From positions 1-40,845 of the IMG/VR virus record IMGVR_UViG_3300042475_003790: a stretch of 40,845 bases of DNA; one strand, given 5' to 3'. Both the position numbers and the translations under genes were made by a program. The notes below the pieces were generated by a model that worked only from the letters and a program-made list of their open reading frames with translations, did no database searches and was not told the origin of the DNA. Shown here piece by piece: positions 8,089 through 16,394 of this stretch; the first letter of the stretch is position 1; every line of letters starts with the position of its first letter. This DNA is from a virus.

Positions 8089-9957
8089 TTAGCGAGCAAA
8101 AAACGGAGTAAAAGTAGAAGAAACTGTCTGCATCTGACAATCCATCATATCGAAATAAACTTTTGTCATCCAGTTTCCTAAAACAAGACAAGAGTAAGAG
8201 TCTTTTCTTGTCTTTTCTGCGCCACTCTGACGCTTTAATTCTGGCGGCAAATCAAAACTTTGGTGACCATTAGCAGTAGTTGTCGGAATAATTAACGAAC
8301 ACTGAGCTTTGACAAGCTCTATCATATCCGCTTGATGGTCTACAAAATCTACCATCTTAGCTTCAATGCTTTGACTGTCTTCTTGATCCCTCACGAACTT
8401 TAAGTTCTTAATAGGGATAGTCTTACCCTTTTGAGTAGTAAAGTCGTCATTAACAGCTTCTGCTGCGAACAAGATTTTACGGTGGTCAAAGTTTGACTGG
8501 AGAAGTTCGTTACCGTACCTTATCCAAGGGCTAGTTGGGATTCTCAAATAACAAATGCGCTTCTGCTCTAAATTATAAACTGATCTAGCTTTACGAAGTT
8601 CAGTTTGATAATTTTCCGGCGAATCAAAATCAGCCTCAAACATCTTTACTTCGATCTTTGCATTCTTAAATAACTCGCTTTCATTTGCCGCATTGATGAA
8701 CTGGACACCGCCGTTATAGTCTCCGCACATTGCAACAACGTTGAAGCTCGTCATCAAATAATTAAGATATTCGATATGCTTTTTTAAGTTAGTTCCAGAG
8801 ACTGCATAATTGTGAACGAGAATGCCTCTTTTGTTAGCTTTATCGAGTTTGATAACATTCATTGCAAAATCGTCAGACGATTCGTTCTCTGCCCAAGAAG
8901 GATCAAAGCTAAGAATGTATTCTGCGTTTCTTTCCCCCGCAAGCTCGATGCTCTGCCCCTCTCCAGCCTTTATAGTGCATTCGTGCATCTTGCTGAGTTT
9001 AAAATAACCAGAAGAGTCGTCCATAAATCTAGATCCGAACTCTCGCATAAATTGAGACTCGGACATTGTAGACTTCGCTTGGGTCAAAAGACTTTCGTCG
9101 TACAAACCTTGAGGCGCGACATCATAAGAAAAGTGCAGGATCGCTCTTGTTGCACCGCCCTTACCATCTTTCTCTGGATAACTAATTAAAGATTCGTACT
9201 GCTTGTAAAGCTTGTACATATACTCAAACTGATAAGACGCCGAAGATAGCACAATGATCTTGTTGTTAGGCCAGCGGAACCGATCCTCCTCTTTCATATC
9301 GCCGCGCTTAATTAGTTCAGTCTCCAAGTCATATACTTGTTTTCTTTCTGTTGGGTTTTGAACTACAGAAAGGAATGGAATGATAACTTCGTTAAAGATT
9401 CTTTCCGGCATTAGCAAGAACTCGTCGATCATCATTCTGTGGAAGCGGAAGCCACGAAGTTTTTCACCGTCGCCAAGGGGTAGACAAGTGATCTTGCTTC
9501 TTCCGATCTCCATCGTCCACTCGTCAGAGCTTTTAGTACACTTGGTAATACATTGTTTTAAAAATGCGGCCTGCGGTTTTTCCGAAATCTCTTCGATCTT
9601 GCGGAAAATCATTTTTGCCTGACGAAACGTTTTACTAACGATGCCAATATGCACTCCTTGATTTAGAATCGCATCCAAGGATGCAAAAACTGCACAAGTG
9701 AAACTCTTAGAAAGACCACGACTCCAGACCATCATTGAATAGTCTGTCTCAAACATTGTCTTAATAGCAAGGTGTTGAAATGGGAACAGCTTTACGCCGC
9801 AGATCATCTCGGAAGAAAACGATATGTTATTGCGCAGGAACTTATAGAGTAGAATTTTTGCGTCCCGCTCTTCGATATAACCCTTTTGTTTAAGGATTTC
9901 TTCGTTTACCTTGTTGAAGGCGCTGTTTCGTTTTTGATTTCCTTCGATCCAAGCCAT
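8089..9957 (-). CDS. terL: Terminase large subunit
   Basis: 622 residues from the ATG at 9955-9957, chosen because AAGGA precedes it by 7 nt; an upstream in-frame start at 9999 lacks a site and would extend the overlap. The ATPase has an atypical Walker A (SRGLSKSF, 79-86) as in many terminases and a Walker B (MMIDE, 175-179). A C-terminal RNase H-like nuclease shows acidic motifs (ILSFDPSWAE; CGDYNGG; VDFVDHQAD). It packages DNA through the portal encoded next. It overlaps the upstream nuclease gene by 52 nt. Confidence 0.93.
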   Translation of the reverse strand: MAWIEGNQKRNSAFNKVNEEILKQKGYIEERDAKILLYKFLRNNISFSSEMICGVKLFPFQHLAIKTMFETDYSMMVWSRGLSKSFTCAVFASLDAILNQGVHIGIVSKTFRQAKMIFRKIEEISEKPQAAFLKQCITKCTKSSDEWTMEIGRSKITCLPLGDGEKLRGFRFHRMMIDEFLLMPERIFNEVIIPFLSVVQNPTERKQVYDLETELIKRGDMKEEDRFRWPNNKIIVLSSASYQFEYMYKLYKQYESLISYPEKDGKGGATRAILHFSYDVAPQGLYDESLLTQAKSTMSESQFMREFGSRFMDDSSGYFKLSKMHECTIKAGEGQSIELAGERNAEYILSFDPSWAENESSDDFAMNVIKLDKANKRGILVHNYAVSGTNLKKHIEYLNYLMTSFNVVAMCGDYNGGVQFINAANESELFKNAKIEVKMFEADFDSPENYQTELRKARSVYNLEQKRICYLRIPTSPWIRYGNELLQSNFDHRKILFAAEAVNDDFTTQKGKTIPIKNLKFVRDQEDSQSIEAKMVDFVDHQADMIELVKAQCSLIIPTTTANGHQSFDLPPELKRQSGAEKTRKDSYSCLVLGNWMTKVYFDMMDCQMQTVSSTFTPFFAR

Positions 9958-10868
9958 AAATAATCCTTGTCTAGAAAATATTGAACGTCCACATCCCAAA
10001 GCGGACTGCCAATAGTCAAAAGCTTTGGAATAAGAACCTCGCTGTTCTTTCTGTTACCCGAGAATATAAATTGACAATACCCCGCAAATTCGTGTTGCAG
10101 TAATCTCATGTTATGGTAAATAAATTTAAGATTCGCCTTATGAGGAGTAAAGTCATTATTACTATTTATACGTTCTAAAGTGGATTCCACGACAATAAAC
10201 AGATAACACCCCATCTCCTTTGTCCTTTGAAGCTCGCGCTTGAACCTTTCTAGGTTATCTCCCACTAAAGTTCCTTTAAAATCAGACTCTGACTTGCGGT
10301 CCACAAATGTTTTTGTATAATTGGCCCCGCTGGCGGTGTAGTCGCCAAAATCTAGCTTAACTTGCTTCTCGTTTTTGAAACTTAAAGGTTGTTGTTCTCT
10401 AGTATCTACAAAGATTTCGATCTCAGAAAAGTCTTCGTGAAACTTTTTTGGCAGGCTTCTTCTGAACATAGGCTCTGCGCCAATTTCGTCGCAAGCTTTA
10501 GAATAAGAGCCAAAATGCTTCTTATACAAATCAATTGTAGGCATCTCGCTTGTCTCTAGCTCAAGATATGATGGAGCATACTTCAACTCTTTGCTCTCGA
10601 TCCTGTGCGCGAGCATCTTTTTAATTTGAGCTTTTACTTTTTCTGGCGACTCTATCTCACACCATCGCAAAAGCTGATCTCTATTTTCAAAATCTCTTTC
10701 AAAATACAATTCCTTATCCCTAAATGGCAATAGCGTTCCTGTTAGCAGATTTTTACGGGGATAGTAAGTCGTATAGTACTCTGCTAAAGAAGTCTTATGC
10801 TTTTTTAAATGAGCATGCAAACTTCTTTCTGAGGGAAAAGTAAGATCGCATATTTTACACTGCATCAT
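9906..10868 (-). CDS. C2H2 zinc finger-ERCC4 (XPF-type) nuclease
   Basis: 320 residues. A classical C2H2 finger (C4, C7, H20, H24) opens the protein. From about 150 an ERCC4 nuclease signature follows: VDTREQ (154-159), FGDY (174-177), then VDRKSESD (189-196), the GD...ERKxxxD motif of XPF/Mus81 and related phage nucleases. The middle (ERFKRELQRTKEMGCYLFIVVES) fits the rest of the fold. It is sandwiched between a TerS candidate and TerL with overlaps at both ends, so a role in packaging, branch trimming of replicating DNA, or terminase function is plausible. The exact substrate is unknown. Confidence 0.8.
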   Translation of the reverse strand: MMQCKICDLTFPSERSLHAHLKKHKTSLAEYYTTYYPRKNLLTGTLLPFRDKELYFERDFENRDQLLRWCEIESPEKVKAQIKKMLAHRIESKELKYAPSYLELETSEMPTIDLYKKHFGSYSKACDEIGAEPMFRRSLPKKFHEDFSEIEIFVDTREQQPLSFKNEKQVKLDFGDYTASGANYTKTFVDRKSESDFKGTLVGDNLERFKRELQRTKEMGCYLFIVVESTLERINSNNDFTPHKANLKFIYHNMRLLQHEFAGYCQFIFSGNRKNSEVLIPKLLTIGSPLWDVDVQYFLDKDYLWLGSKEIKNETAPSTR

Positions 10869-11916
10869 CTAATGATATACCAAGAATACGAGCTTTCCAT
10901 TCTACCATACTCTCTAGTCTTTGCGCTTCATCCTTAACAAGAGATCTTTGCATTTCTGCAATTTTGACCATATTGGCGCGCTCTTCTTCGTCTTGAAACA
11001 TCTGGACGATAGATAAAACAGAAGCATTTTCTTTTTGTTTTGCGTTGATTCTACCCGCCCTATCGCCTTGCAGTTTTTTAATAAGACTTTCGACGCGCCC
11101 TTCGCATTGGTGATACTCGCTACTTTTGGCCTTGATAATTTCGGCCAAACGAATACTCATCTCGTTCTGCTCTTGGGTTTCTTCAAACATCTTATTAAGC
11201 TTGTCTAAGTGTCGCGAAGTAGTTTCGAGGTTAATAATTTCTTTGCATACATTCATATACAAATTAACCTCGTCCGCAGTGAGATCAGGCTTGTCCCAAG
11301 TCATACGTATAAACTCGTCCTCAAATATTGTTCTGTCCTCTTGAGATGTGTAGCAATTGATGATCTTTTGGAAGCGGGAATTGGATAAATTGATACCAAG
11401 CTTATCTATGCAGTATTTATGGTGGCGGCTGATCTTTTCTTTGTTTAAGTTCTCGCCCGTAGCTGCATTGATTTTATTTATTACCCGCTCAACTGAGCGC
11501 GGTACTTGATATTTGACGCCAAGCGCGGTCTCATTCTCTGGCATAATGCCATTTCCAATTGAGCGCAAATACTCCATTACAGTACGGTGTTCAACACTTA
11601 ACTGTACAACCGATTTGTCAGGATAAACAAGCTCTGCGATCTGAAGGCTAGCCGTACCCACTTTAGACTGAGCTTCAATAAAATCTTTTTGCTCATCAGT
11701 GAGTGGTAAGCTACCAACTTTCTGATATTTAGAAGTCTTATAATTAATTTTATTTGAAGCTAAAAAAGCCCTGATTGCAATGCCTTGCTTGCTTCTGCCA
11801 TCCAACTCTTCGTCATTAAAGAACTTCCTTGTGATTAGATTTAAATCAGGAAATTCAGCGGCAAGCTTCTTGATCTTCTCTCCATCTTCTGGGGTAAATT
11901 TAATTTCTAGATTCAT
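10855..11916 (-). CDS. DNA-binding helical protein, small terminase candidate
   Basis: 353 residues, almost entirely helical. The N-terminal third has repeated helix-turn-helix-like segments (LTDEQKDFIEAQSKVGTASL and SVEHRTVMEYLRSIG). The C-terminal half is a charged coiled coil (NLETTSRHLDKLNKMFEETQ). It overlaps the ERCC4 gene by 14 nt and the sigma-like gene by 17 nt, forming a tight operon with TerL. The position and HTH plus oligomerisation layout suggest a TerS, but it is longer than usual (150-200 residues), so another DNA-binding role is possible. Confidence 0.6.
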   Translation of the reverse strand: MNLEIKFTPEDGEKIKKLAAEFPDLNLITRKFFNDEELDGRSKQGIAIRAFLASNKINYKTSKYQKVGSLPLTDEQKDFIEAQSKVGTASLQIAELVYPDKSVVQLSVEHRTVMEYLRSIGNGIMPENETALGVKYQVPRSVERVINKINAATGENLNKEKISRHHKYCIDKLGINLSNSRFQKIINCYTSQEDRTIFEDEFIRMTWDKPDLTADEVNLYMNVCKEIINLETTSRHLDKLNKMFEETQEQNEMSIRLAEIIKAKSSEYHQCEGRVESLIKKLQGDRAGRINAKQKENASVLSIVQMFQDEEERANMVKIAEMQRSLVKDEAQRLESMVEWKARILGISLDDAV

Positions 11917-12607
11917 AGCCAGTAATGATGTCCTCGTTTTGTAGAATCTTTAAAGCGATCTGCTTAAAAAGCTTTTTTAAATTCTTGATTTGTTTGTACC
12001 CAGCCTTCTTGCCCTTTTCGTTTGTTTTGTATCCCATTTCTGCCGCCACCTTTTCTTCATCTGCTCCATCTATAAACAGTCTTGCGTAAACTTTGTATTG
12101 CTTTGGCGCCAGATAAAGCCTCATCTCTTCGTGAAGCCGATTCGCGCTGGACAATATGTCCAAACTAGAATCTTTCATCGCATAGACGTTATCTATGTGG
12201 CCTTCTATAGAAACAGAAAGCTTAACATCGTAAGCGCTCTTCTTTGTCTTTTCCCACTTTCTATAAAGCGGGCATTCAGAACACTGTAAACCGCTTGGGG
12301 TGATCGAGCAAGCTGGCGGCTCGTTACCCTGATTATACTTACAGCTTAAACAAGGGCGAACATAATTAGAATAATTATTCCTAAGAAGATTCTTTATTTG
12401 ATTTGACGCTATTCTAGCTAGCCAAGGCTCAAGTGGGCGATCTTGCTTCCACATATGCCACTTCTTGGAAATGTGGAATCTGATTATTTGCGCCACATCT
12501 TCGAAATCCATCCAAGCGACAGCCCTTAGCTGCCACATATATCTCTGTTTCTCGATGATCCGATCTACTACGTCCTGCTTTTCTTCGTACTTAATCTTTC
12601 GCCTCAT
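11900..12607 (-). CDS. Sigma-70-like transcription factor with inserted cysteine cluster
   Basis: 235 residues from ATG 12605-12607, chosen because GGAAG lies 8 nt upstream; the in-frame ATG at 12655 has no site. A region-2-like segment (AWMDFEDVAQIIRFHI; RPLEPWLARIASNQIKNLLR, about 31-76) is followed by Cys86, Cys89, Cys100, Cys109 and Cys112, a likely zinc site. A C-terminal region-4-like HTH follows (YKVYARLFIDGADEEKVAAE). This is the layout of a T4 gp55-type or ECF-like late sigma. It lies in the late cluster beside a zinc-ribbon protein. Late promoter recognition is inferred. Confidence 0.7.
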   Translation of the reverse strand: MRRKIKYEEKQDVVDRIIEKQRYMWQLRAVAWMDFEDVAQIIRFHISKKWHMWKQDRPLEPWLARIASNQIKNLLRNNYSNYVRPCLSCKYNQGNEPPACSITPSGLQCSECPLYRKWEKTKKSAYDVKLSVSIEGHIDNVYAMKDSSLDILSSANRLHEEMRLYLAPKQYKVYARLFIDGADEEKVAAEMGYKTNEKGKKAGYKQIKNLKKLFKQIALKILQNEDIITGYESRN

Positions 12608-12974
12608 TCTTTGAGCTTCCGTATTTTTGAGGGGACAAGTCGGATATGCCATCACGACGAACTGGCTTGAACTTTTGAGTTCTTGCTGTCGTTGGCGAGC
12701 TAGAAAGCTCTTCTAAACTGAAGGCTCTAAAGCCTCCTTCGATAGAGATTTCTACGTCTAACTTGTCCAAATGAGGAAGCTCATTAATGTCACTCTGATC
12801 CTCTGAAAGCTCTTCGTCATCAGCAGGGGCTGAGACCTTTGGGGCTTGCGCTCTAGCCGAACTCTGCTGAACGGCTTTAGCCGTCATTGGCGAGCCGCAT
12901 TTCGAACAGAAGTTAGGCGGAAAACCAGCATGTTGATGCTTTGCTCCGCAACTAGAGCAGAAAACAGTGGACAT
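12591..12974 (-). CDS. Zinc-ribbon protein
   Basis: 127 residues. The N-terminal ribbon C6-x2-C9 and C22-x2-C25 (FCSSCGAKH; FCSKCGSPM) is typical of zinc_ribbon_2 proteins, followed by an acidic disordered stretch (DDEELSEDQSD) and a short basic tail. Its end overlaps the start of the sigma-like gene by 17 nt, so the two are probably made together. It could be a partner (coactivator-like) for the sigma protein or an unrelated small phage protein; sequence alone does not decide. Confidence 0.75.
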   Translation of the reverse strand: MSTVFCSSCGAKHQHAGFPPNFCSKCGSPMTAKAVQQSSARAQAPKVSAPADDEELSEDQSDINELPHLDKLDVEISIEGGFRAFSLEELSSSPTTARTQKFKPVRRDGISDLSPQKYGSSKNEAKD

Positions 12975-12976
12975 AT

Positions 12977-13324
12977 TTATTTGTTTTTATCCAAACGGTC
13001 CACCTTTTCATTAAGGTTTTCCATTCTCATTAATATTTTAGCAATATCTTTCTGAATTTCAACCATCTTATCAGTATTTACTGGATCTCCTTCATCATCT
13101 ACTATCTTAGACAAACGCCGAGATATATTTTTTACCTCGGCGTTTACATAGGAAATTTGCTGCGCTTGAACTTTTATTTCTTGAGCAACAGGACTAAAAT
13201 CGCTCTTCGTAACATAAGTTGCATTAAGATAGAAAAGAACACAGGCGACACCAATACCTCCAAATATTTTGACGATATTGGCCCAATTACTTAGGATTGC
13301 TATTTTTATTTCCCCTCTGCTCAT
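12977..13324 (-). CDS. Single-pass membrane protein with coiled coil
   Basis: 115 residues. One hydrophobic segment (about 16-35, IVKIFGGIGVACVLFYLNATYV) is followed by a heptad-rich C-terminus (VEIQKDIAKILMRMENLNEK). The start overlaps the end of phoH by 38 nt. Holin-like, spanin-like or virion-accessory roles are all possible; no diagnostic motif was recognised. Confidence 0.7.
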   Translation of the reverse strand: MSRGEIKIAILSNWANIVKIFGGIGVACVLFYLNATYVTKSDFSPVAQEIKVQAQQISYVNAEVKNISRRLSKIVDDEGDPVNTDKMVEIQKDIAKILMRMENLNEKVDRLDKNK

Positions 13325-14048
13325 TGATAGCTTTATCTATCTTCTTTACAATGAATTTCAGGATTTGGCTTCTTTTTATATCATCTTCCGTAAATTTAAA
13401 TGTTAGTATGCCATTTTGACCCGATTCCTCATCGGAAAACAGTTCGAAAAAGTCTTCAAAGCCATTCTGGCCGCGCATATCGGACTGCATAAAGTCGCCG
13501 CAAAGGAAGATCTTTGAGCCTTCACCAATTCTAGTGATAAGTGTTGTAATCTCTTTATGGGTAAAGTTTTGCACTTCATCAGCAATAACGATTTTATCAG
13601 AAAGAGTACTACCTCTAAGGAAGTTAACTGGAATTGCCGAGATTAGGCCATCTTCTTTCAGCCTATTGGCATCAGTAGGTTCGATAATCTCATGAATTTT
13701 ATCTTCTAATGGCTGAAGGAATGGTTGGAACTTCTCATTGATCGTCCCCGGTAGGGAGCCTAGCGATCTTTCGCCGCTTTCAATAATAGTCCTGACATAC
13801 ACTATCTCCTTTTCTGAGTCTTTTATTAGGTTTAAGGCGGCATAAACCGCCATAAAAGTCTTTGATGTTCCTGCTGGTCCAGATATGAATACTAATTTAG
13901 TTTTCTCGTCCATCAGCATCTTCAGCAGTTCTTGCTGCTTTTCGGTAAATTTAAATTTCCGCTCCTTGAATTTTAATTCATGGTTTAATTGAGGAATTAC
14001 GATCTCTGCGGGTTTATTCTTTTTGTTTTTTGAGGCTTTTTTGGCCAT
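13287..14048 (-). CDS. phoH: PhoH-family P-loop ATPase
   Basis: 253 residues with Walker A GPAGTSKT (57-64), the motif ERSLGSLPGTINEKFQPF (93-110) diagnostic of PhoH, Walker B ADEVQN (156-161), and the sensor region FLCGDFMQSD. PhoH proteins are ATPases related to the N-terminal part of RecD-type helicases and are common in aquatic phages. The function in phage is unsettled (RNA/phosphate metabolism proposals). It lies 3 nt before the tail-tube-like gene in the late cluster, so it may be expressed late. The basic N-terminus (KKASKNKKNK) could bind nucleic acid. Confidence 0.92.
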   Translation of the reverse strand: MAKKASKNKKNKPAEIVIPQLNHELKFKERKFKFTEKQQELLKMLMDEKTKLVFISGPAGTSKTFMAVYAALNLIKDSEKEIVYVRTIIESGERSLGSLPGTINEKFQPFLQPLEDKIHEIIEPTDANRLKEDGLISAIPVNFLRGSTLSDKIVIADEVQNFTHKEITTLITRIGEGSKIFLCGDFMQSDMRGQNGFEDFFELFSDEESGQNGILTFKFTEDDIKRSQILKFIVKKIDKAINEQRGNKNSNPK

Positions 14049-14051
14049 AAA

Positions 14052-14864
14052 TTAAACCATCTCCTCAACAACTGTGAGGTTAGTTTTTGCAACTCCGTTA
14101 GCATCTACTGAAAAAGATTGGTTAGTGAGCACCCCAGTAATACCAATCACATTACTATCAGCCATCGTAATCTGACAGTTCATCGTCTGATTTGGCTGAT
14201 AATCAGAGATCCAATTCAGGTTTGATACGCCATTAATCTGCAATGTTTTAGTGATTCGCGCGACGCTAACCTTTGTGGGATATTCTTGACCAATCTCGTA
14301 ATTTGCCACTCGATCAACAGAAACCTCAAAAGAAATATTTTCGTATTCTGTGATTGGTCCAGAAAAATATCCAGCATTTGTAATCGCAATTGAAGTGCCG
14401 CGCAAAGGTGAAATTAAATTTGAAGATGATTCTGACGGAGTTTGGGAGGTAATGCCTGCGCCCGTTGCCATTCCGTAAGAGTCAAACTGTAAAGAAACTT
14501 GACAAACTCTCCAAGGCTCAAAAACGGCTCCGAAACTCTTCAGAAAACACTTGTCAAAACGATAACTGGGGATCTGAATGTAGGAACCACTTGTAAAATC
14601 GCCAGTCAAAGCTAAGAAACCAGTGATCTGATTCAGTCCCGCGCCCGTAATAGGAACGATTGTAGCGGAAACGGTGGCGGATTTCGGCCCAGTCTGATTG
14701 TAGTAGTCCTCTTCGCCGCCAATTCTTTTGATTCTCTGTAGATTGGCAGAATTGCTGGCGTTAATATTTAATGCATAAAGTCTATTGTATGTCGCCGTAT
14801 TCAGGGATTGTTCGTCTCCTGAAGAGACATATCCAAGAATATTGTTGTAACTGATGTATGACAT
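14052..14864 (-). CDS. Tail tube-like virion protein
   Basis: 270 residues, beta-rich, few charged residues, with SFEVSVDRVANYEIGQEYPTK-type strands (about 180-200) and TLQINGVSNLNW, reminiscent of the duplicated beta-barrel of phage tail tube/major tail proteins. It is the first gene of the minus-strand late block, with promoter signals directly upstream and its ATG only 7 nt from the -10. The role is inferred from composition, length and operon; it could be another tail protein. Confidence 0.6.
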   Translation of the reverse strand: MSYISYNNILGYVSSGDEQSLNTATYNRLYALNINASNSANLQRIKRIGGEEDYYNQTGPKSATVSATIVPITGAGLNQITGFLALTGDFTSGSYIQIPSYRFDKCFLKSFGAVFEPWRVCQVSLQFDSYGMATGAGITSQTPSESSSNLISPLRGTSIAITNAGYFSGPITEYENISFEVSVDRVANYEIGQEYPTKVSVARITKTLQINGVSNLNWISDYQPNQTMNCQITMADSNVIGITGVLTNQSFSVDANGVAKTNLTVVEEMV

Positions 14865-14870
14865 TACTAG

Positions 14871-14900
14871 TATTTTACACTTGTTCGCGCTTTATTCCAA
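14871..14900 (-). promoter_or_regulatory. Promoter TTGGAA-N17-TAAAAT driving the late block
   Basis: On the minus strand TTGGAA (14895-14900) and TAAAAT (14872-14877) are separated by exactly 17 bp, with an extended TG before the -10 (TGTAAAAT). The 12-mer AAGTGTAAAATA (14871-14882) is identical to that at 2571-2582. The ATG of the next gene is 7 nt past the -10, so the transcript may be leaderless. Confidence 0.6.
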
Positions 14901-14949
14901 CTTCTAAAATTTATAGAAAAAGTGCCCTGCGAGTTACTATACCATTAGT

Positions 14950-15189
14950 ATGAACGGCAAAGGATCTAAACCGCGTCCATTTTCAGTAAAGTATGACCAG
15001 TACAGCGAAAACTGGGATAATATTTTTAATCAGAAAAATGTCATCGTTCCCCTAAAAACGCTTGACAACGGCGACCAATACATTGAGATTCCTGAAAAGA
15101 TGCTGAAAAGCTTAGGCTGGAAAGAGGGCGACGATATTGAGTGGGCAGAATTAGAAGACGGCAAATTTAAACTTAAAAAGAAAAAATAA
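14950..15189 (+). CDS. Small AbrB/SpoVT-like phage protein
   Basis: 79 residues starting MNGKGSKPRPFSVKYDQYSENW, a common opening in small phage proteins. The C-terminal half (YIEIPEKMLKSLGWKEGDDI then WAELEDGKFKL) matches the swapped-hairpin AbrB pattern (I-P-x-x-x-x-x-x-L-G-W-x-x-G-D). It opens the plus-strand operon, one nucleotide before the next gene. DNA binding or antitoxin-like function is inferred from the fold only. Confidence 0.8.
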   Translation: MNGKGSKPRPFSVKYDQYSENWDNIFNQKNVIVPLKTLDNGDQYIEIPEKMLKSLGWKEGDDIEWAELEDGKFKLKKKK

Positions 15190-15190
15190 T

Positions 15191-15772
15191 ATGGGAATGT
15201 TCGACACTATCGCGGTAGCTGAAAAGCTTCCCATCACCCAAGAGATGATCGATCTTGGTTTACAGGAAAAACTTCAAGAGTTTCAAAGCAAAGATCTTGA
15301 ATGCGCTCTTGATCTTTACTTCATGCAAAACGGCAGACTCTTTGTGGAAAAGTACAAGGAGACGAAGTGGATTGAGGGCGATAAAAATGCCAAAAGCATT
15401 TTTGCGCGGCTTGGTCATATGGAAAGAAATGACCCTTACCAAGAGGATACTCATTTTCACGGTAAGGTTAATTTTTATAATTATATTATGGATGTTGCTG
15501 AAAAGTACGATTGCATGATTGAGTTCTGTGCAACTTACAACAAGGGGCAACTAGAAAATATCGAACTTGTAGAATTTGATAAAAAAGACAATAGGGGGCG
15601 CAAGCAGAGAGATTTAATTTGGAAAAAAGAAGCAGAGAGAATTCAAAACGCTTGGTACAACAAGTATTTTAAATTTTATCAAATTAAAAGAGCAGTTGGG
15701 CACAGATTTTTTTATAAGCCTTTGATCTGGCTGAGCGTAAAAACTAGTAGCCTCGCGCGTTTTTTTCTTTAA
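15191..15772 (+). CDS. Hypothetical phage protein (MGMFDTI-type)
   Basis: 193 residues. The opening MGMFDTI is seen in many small phage proteins of unknown role. The body is mixed alpha/beta with a basic C-terminus (RGRKQRDLIWKKEAERI; VKTSSLARFFL). It lies 1 nt after the AbrB-like gene and 1 nt before the next, so this is an operon member. No motif was recognised. Confidence 0.75.
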   Translation: MGMFDTIAVAEKLPITQEMIDLGLQEKLQEFQSKDLECALDLYFMQNGRLFVEKYKETKWIEGDKNAKSIFARLGHMERNDPYQEDTHFHGKVNFYNYIMDVAEKYDCMIEFCATYNKGQLENIELVEFDKKDNRGRKQRDLIWKKEAERIQNAWYNKYFKFYQIKRAVGHRFFYKPLIWLSVKTSSLARFFL

Positions 15773-15773
15773 T

Positions 15774-16391
15774 ATGAAAAAGTTCTGTTTCGAAGAGCAC
15801 TTAAAAGGCAAATATGAAAAAAATGTTTGGTGGTGGCCCACCAAGTGGTATATTGAGCCTCATGCGCTTGGCCTGTATGACTGGAAAGAGGCTAACGAAT
15901 ATTTTAAGTCTAACTATCCAGTGCAGTATTTACTGCGCCATGAAATTGCTTATTCGTATAATGTGCGCATTTCTATGCGTTTGCGCGACCTAAAGTACAA
16001 GATTAAGAATACTTTGCGCAATCCTAGAAAGGAAATGCGCGACAGCGTTTTTCCTTCAGACTGGAGCGACTTGACAGAATCAATTACCAAGTTTCACACT
16101 GAAGCTGTGATCGAATTTGTAGATCGTGAAAAGTGTTTTGAAACCGTCGATTATTCTAGCGACGAAATTCACAAGAAATTCCAAACAGAACTTCTTGAAA
16201 TGCACGAGTATGCAAAAACTAAAAGGCCAGAATTGGTGGAGCAGCTTGACAAAGCTTACGAGAGAGTTGACACTAATAAACCTTATCACGAAGCTTATAA
16301 GCAAGTTCACGAAATTGAAAATGAAATCAAAATTCGCGACACTAAGCTATGTCATTGGGTCATCGACAACAGAGATTTTTTTTGGGTTTAA
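15774..16391 (+). CDS. Hypothetical aromatic-rich phage protein
   Basis: 205 residues. The Trp-rich N-terminus (NVWWWPTKWYIEPHALGLYD) precedes a helical charged C-terminal half (KTKRPELVEQLDKAYERVDT). It follows the previous gene by 1 nt and precedes the secreted protein by 3 nt. I do not recognise the family. Confidence 0.75.
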   Translation: MKKFCFEEHLKGKYEKNVWWWPTKWYIEPHALGLYDWKEANEYFKSNYPVQYLLRHEIAYSYNVRISMRLRDLKYKIKNTLRNPRKEMRDSVFPSDWSDLTESITKFHTEAVIEFVDREKCFETVDYSSDEIHKKFQTELLEMHEYAKTKRPELVEQLDKAYERVDTNKPYHEAYKQVHEIENEIKIRDTKLCHWVIDNRDFFWV

Positions 16392-16394
16392 TCA

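Noticed and set aside
10850-10862. AGTGTAAAATA match at the ERCC4 gene start as a promoter
   Set aside because: It is the coding sequence of the zinc finger (Gln-Cys-Lys-Ile) and lies after the start codon.
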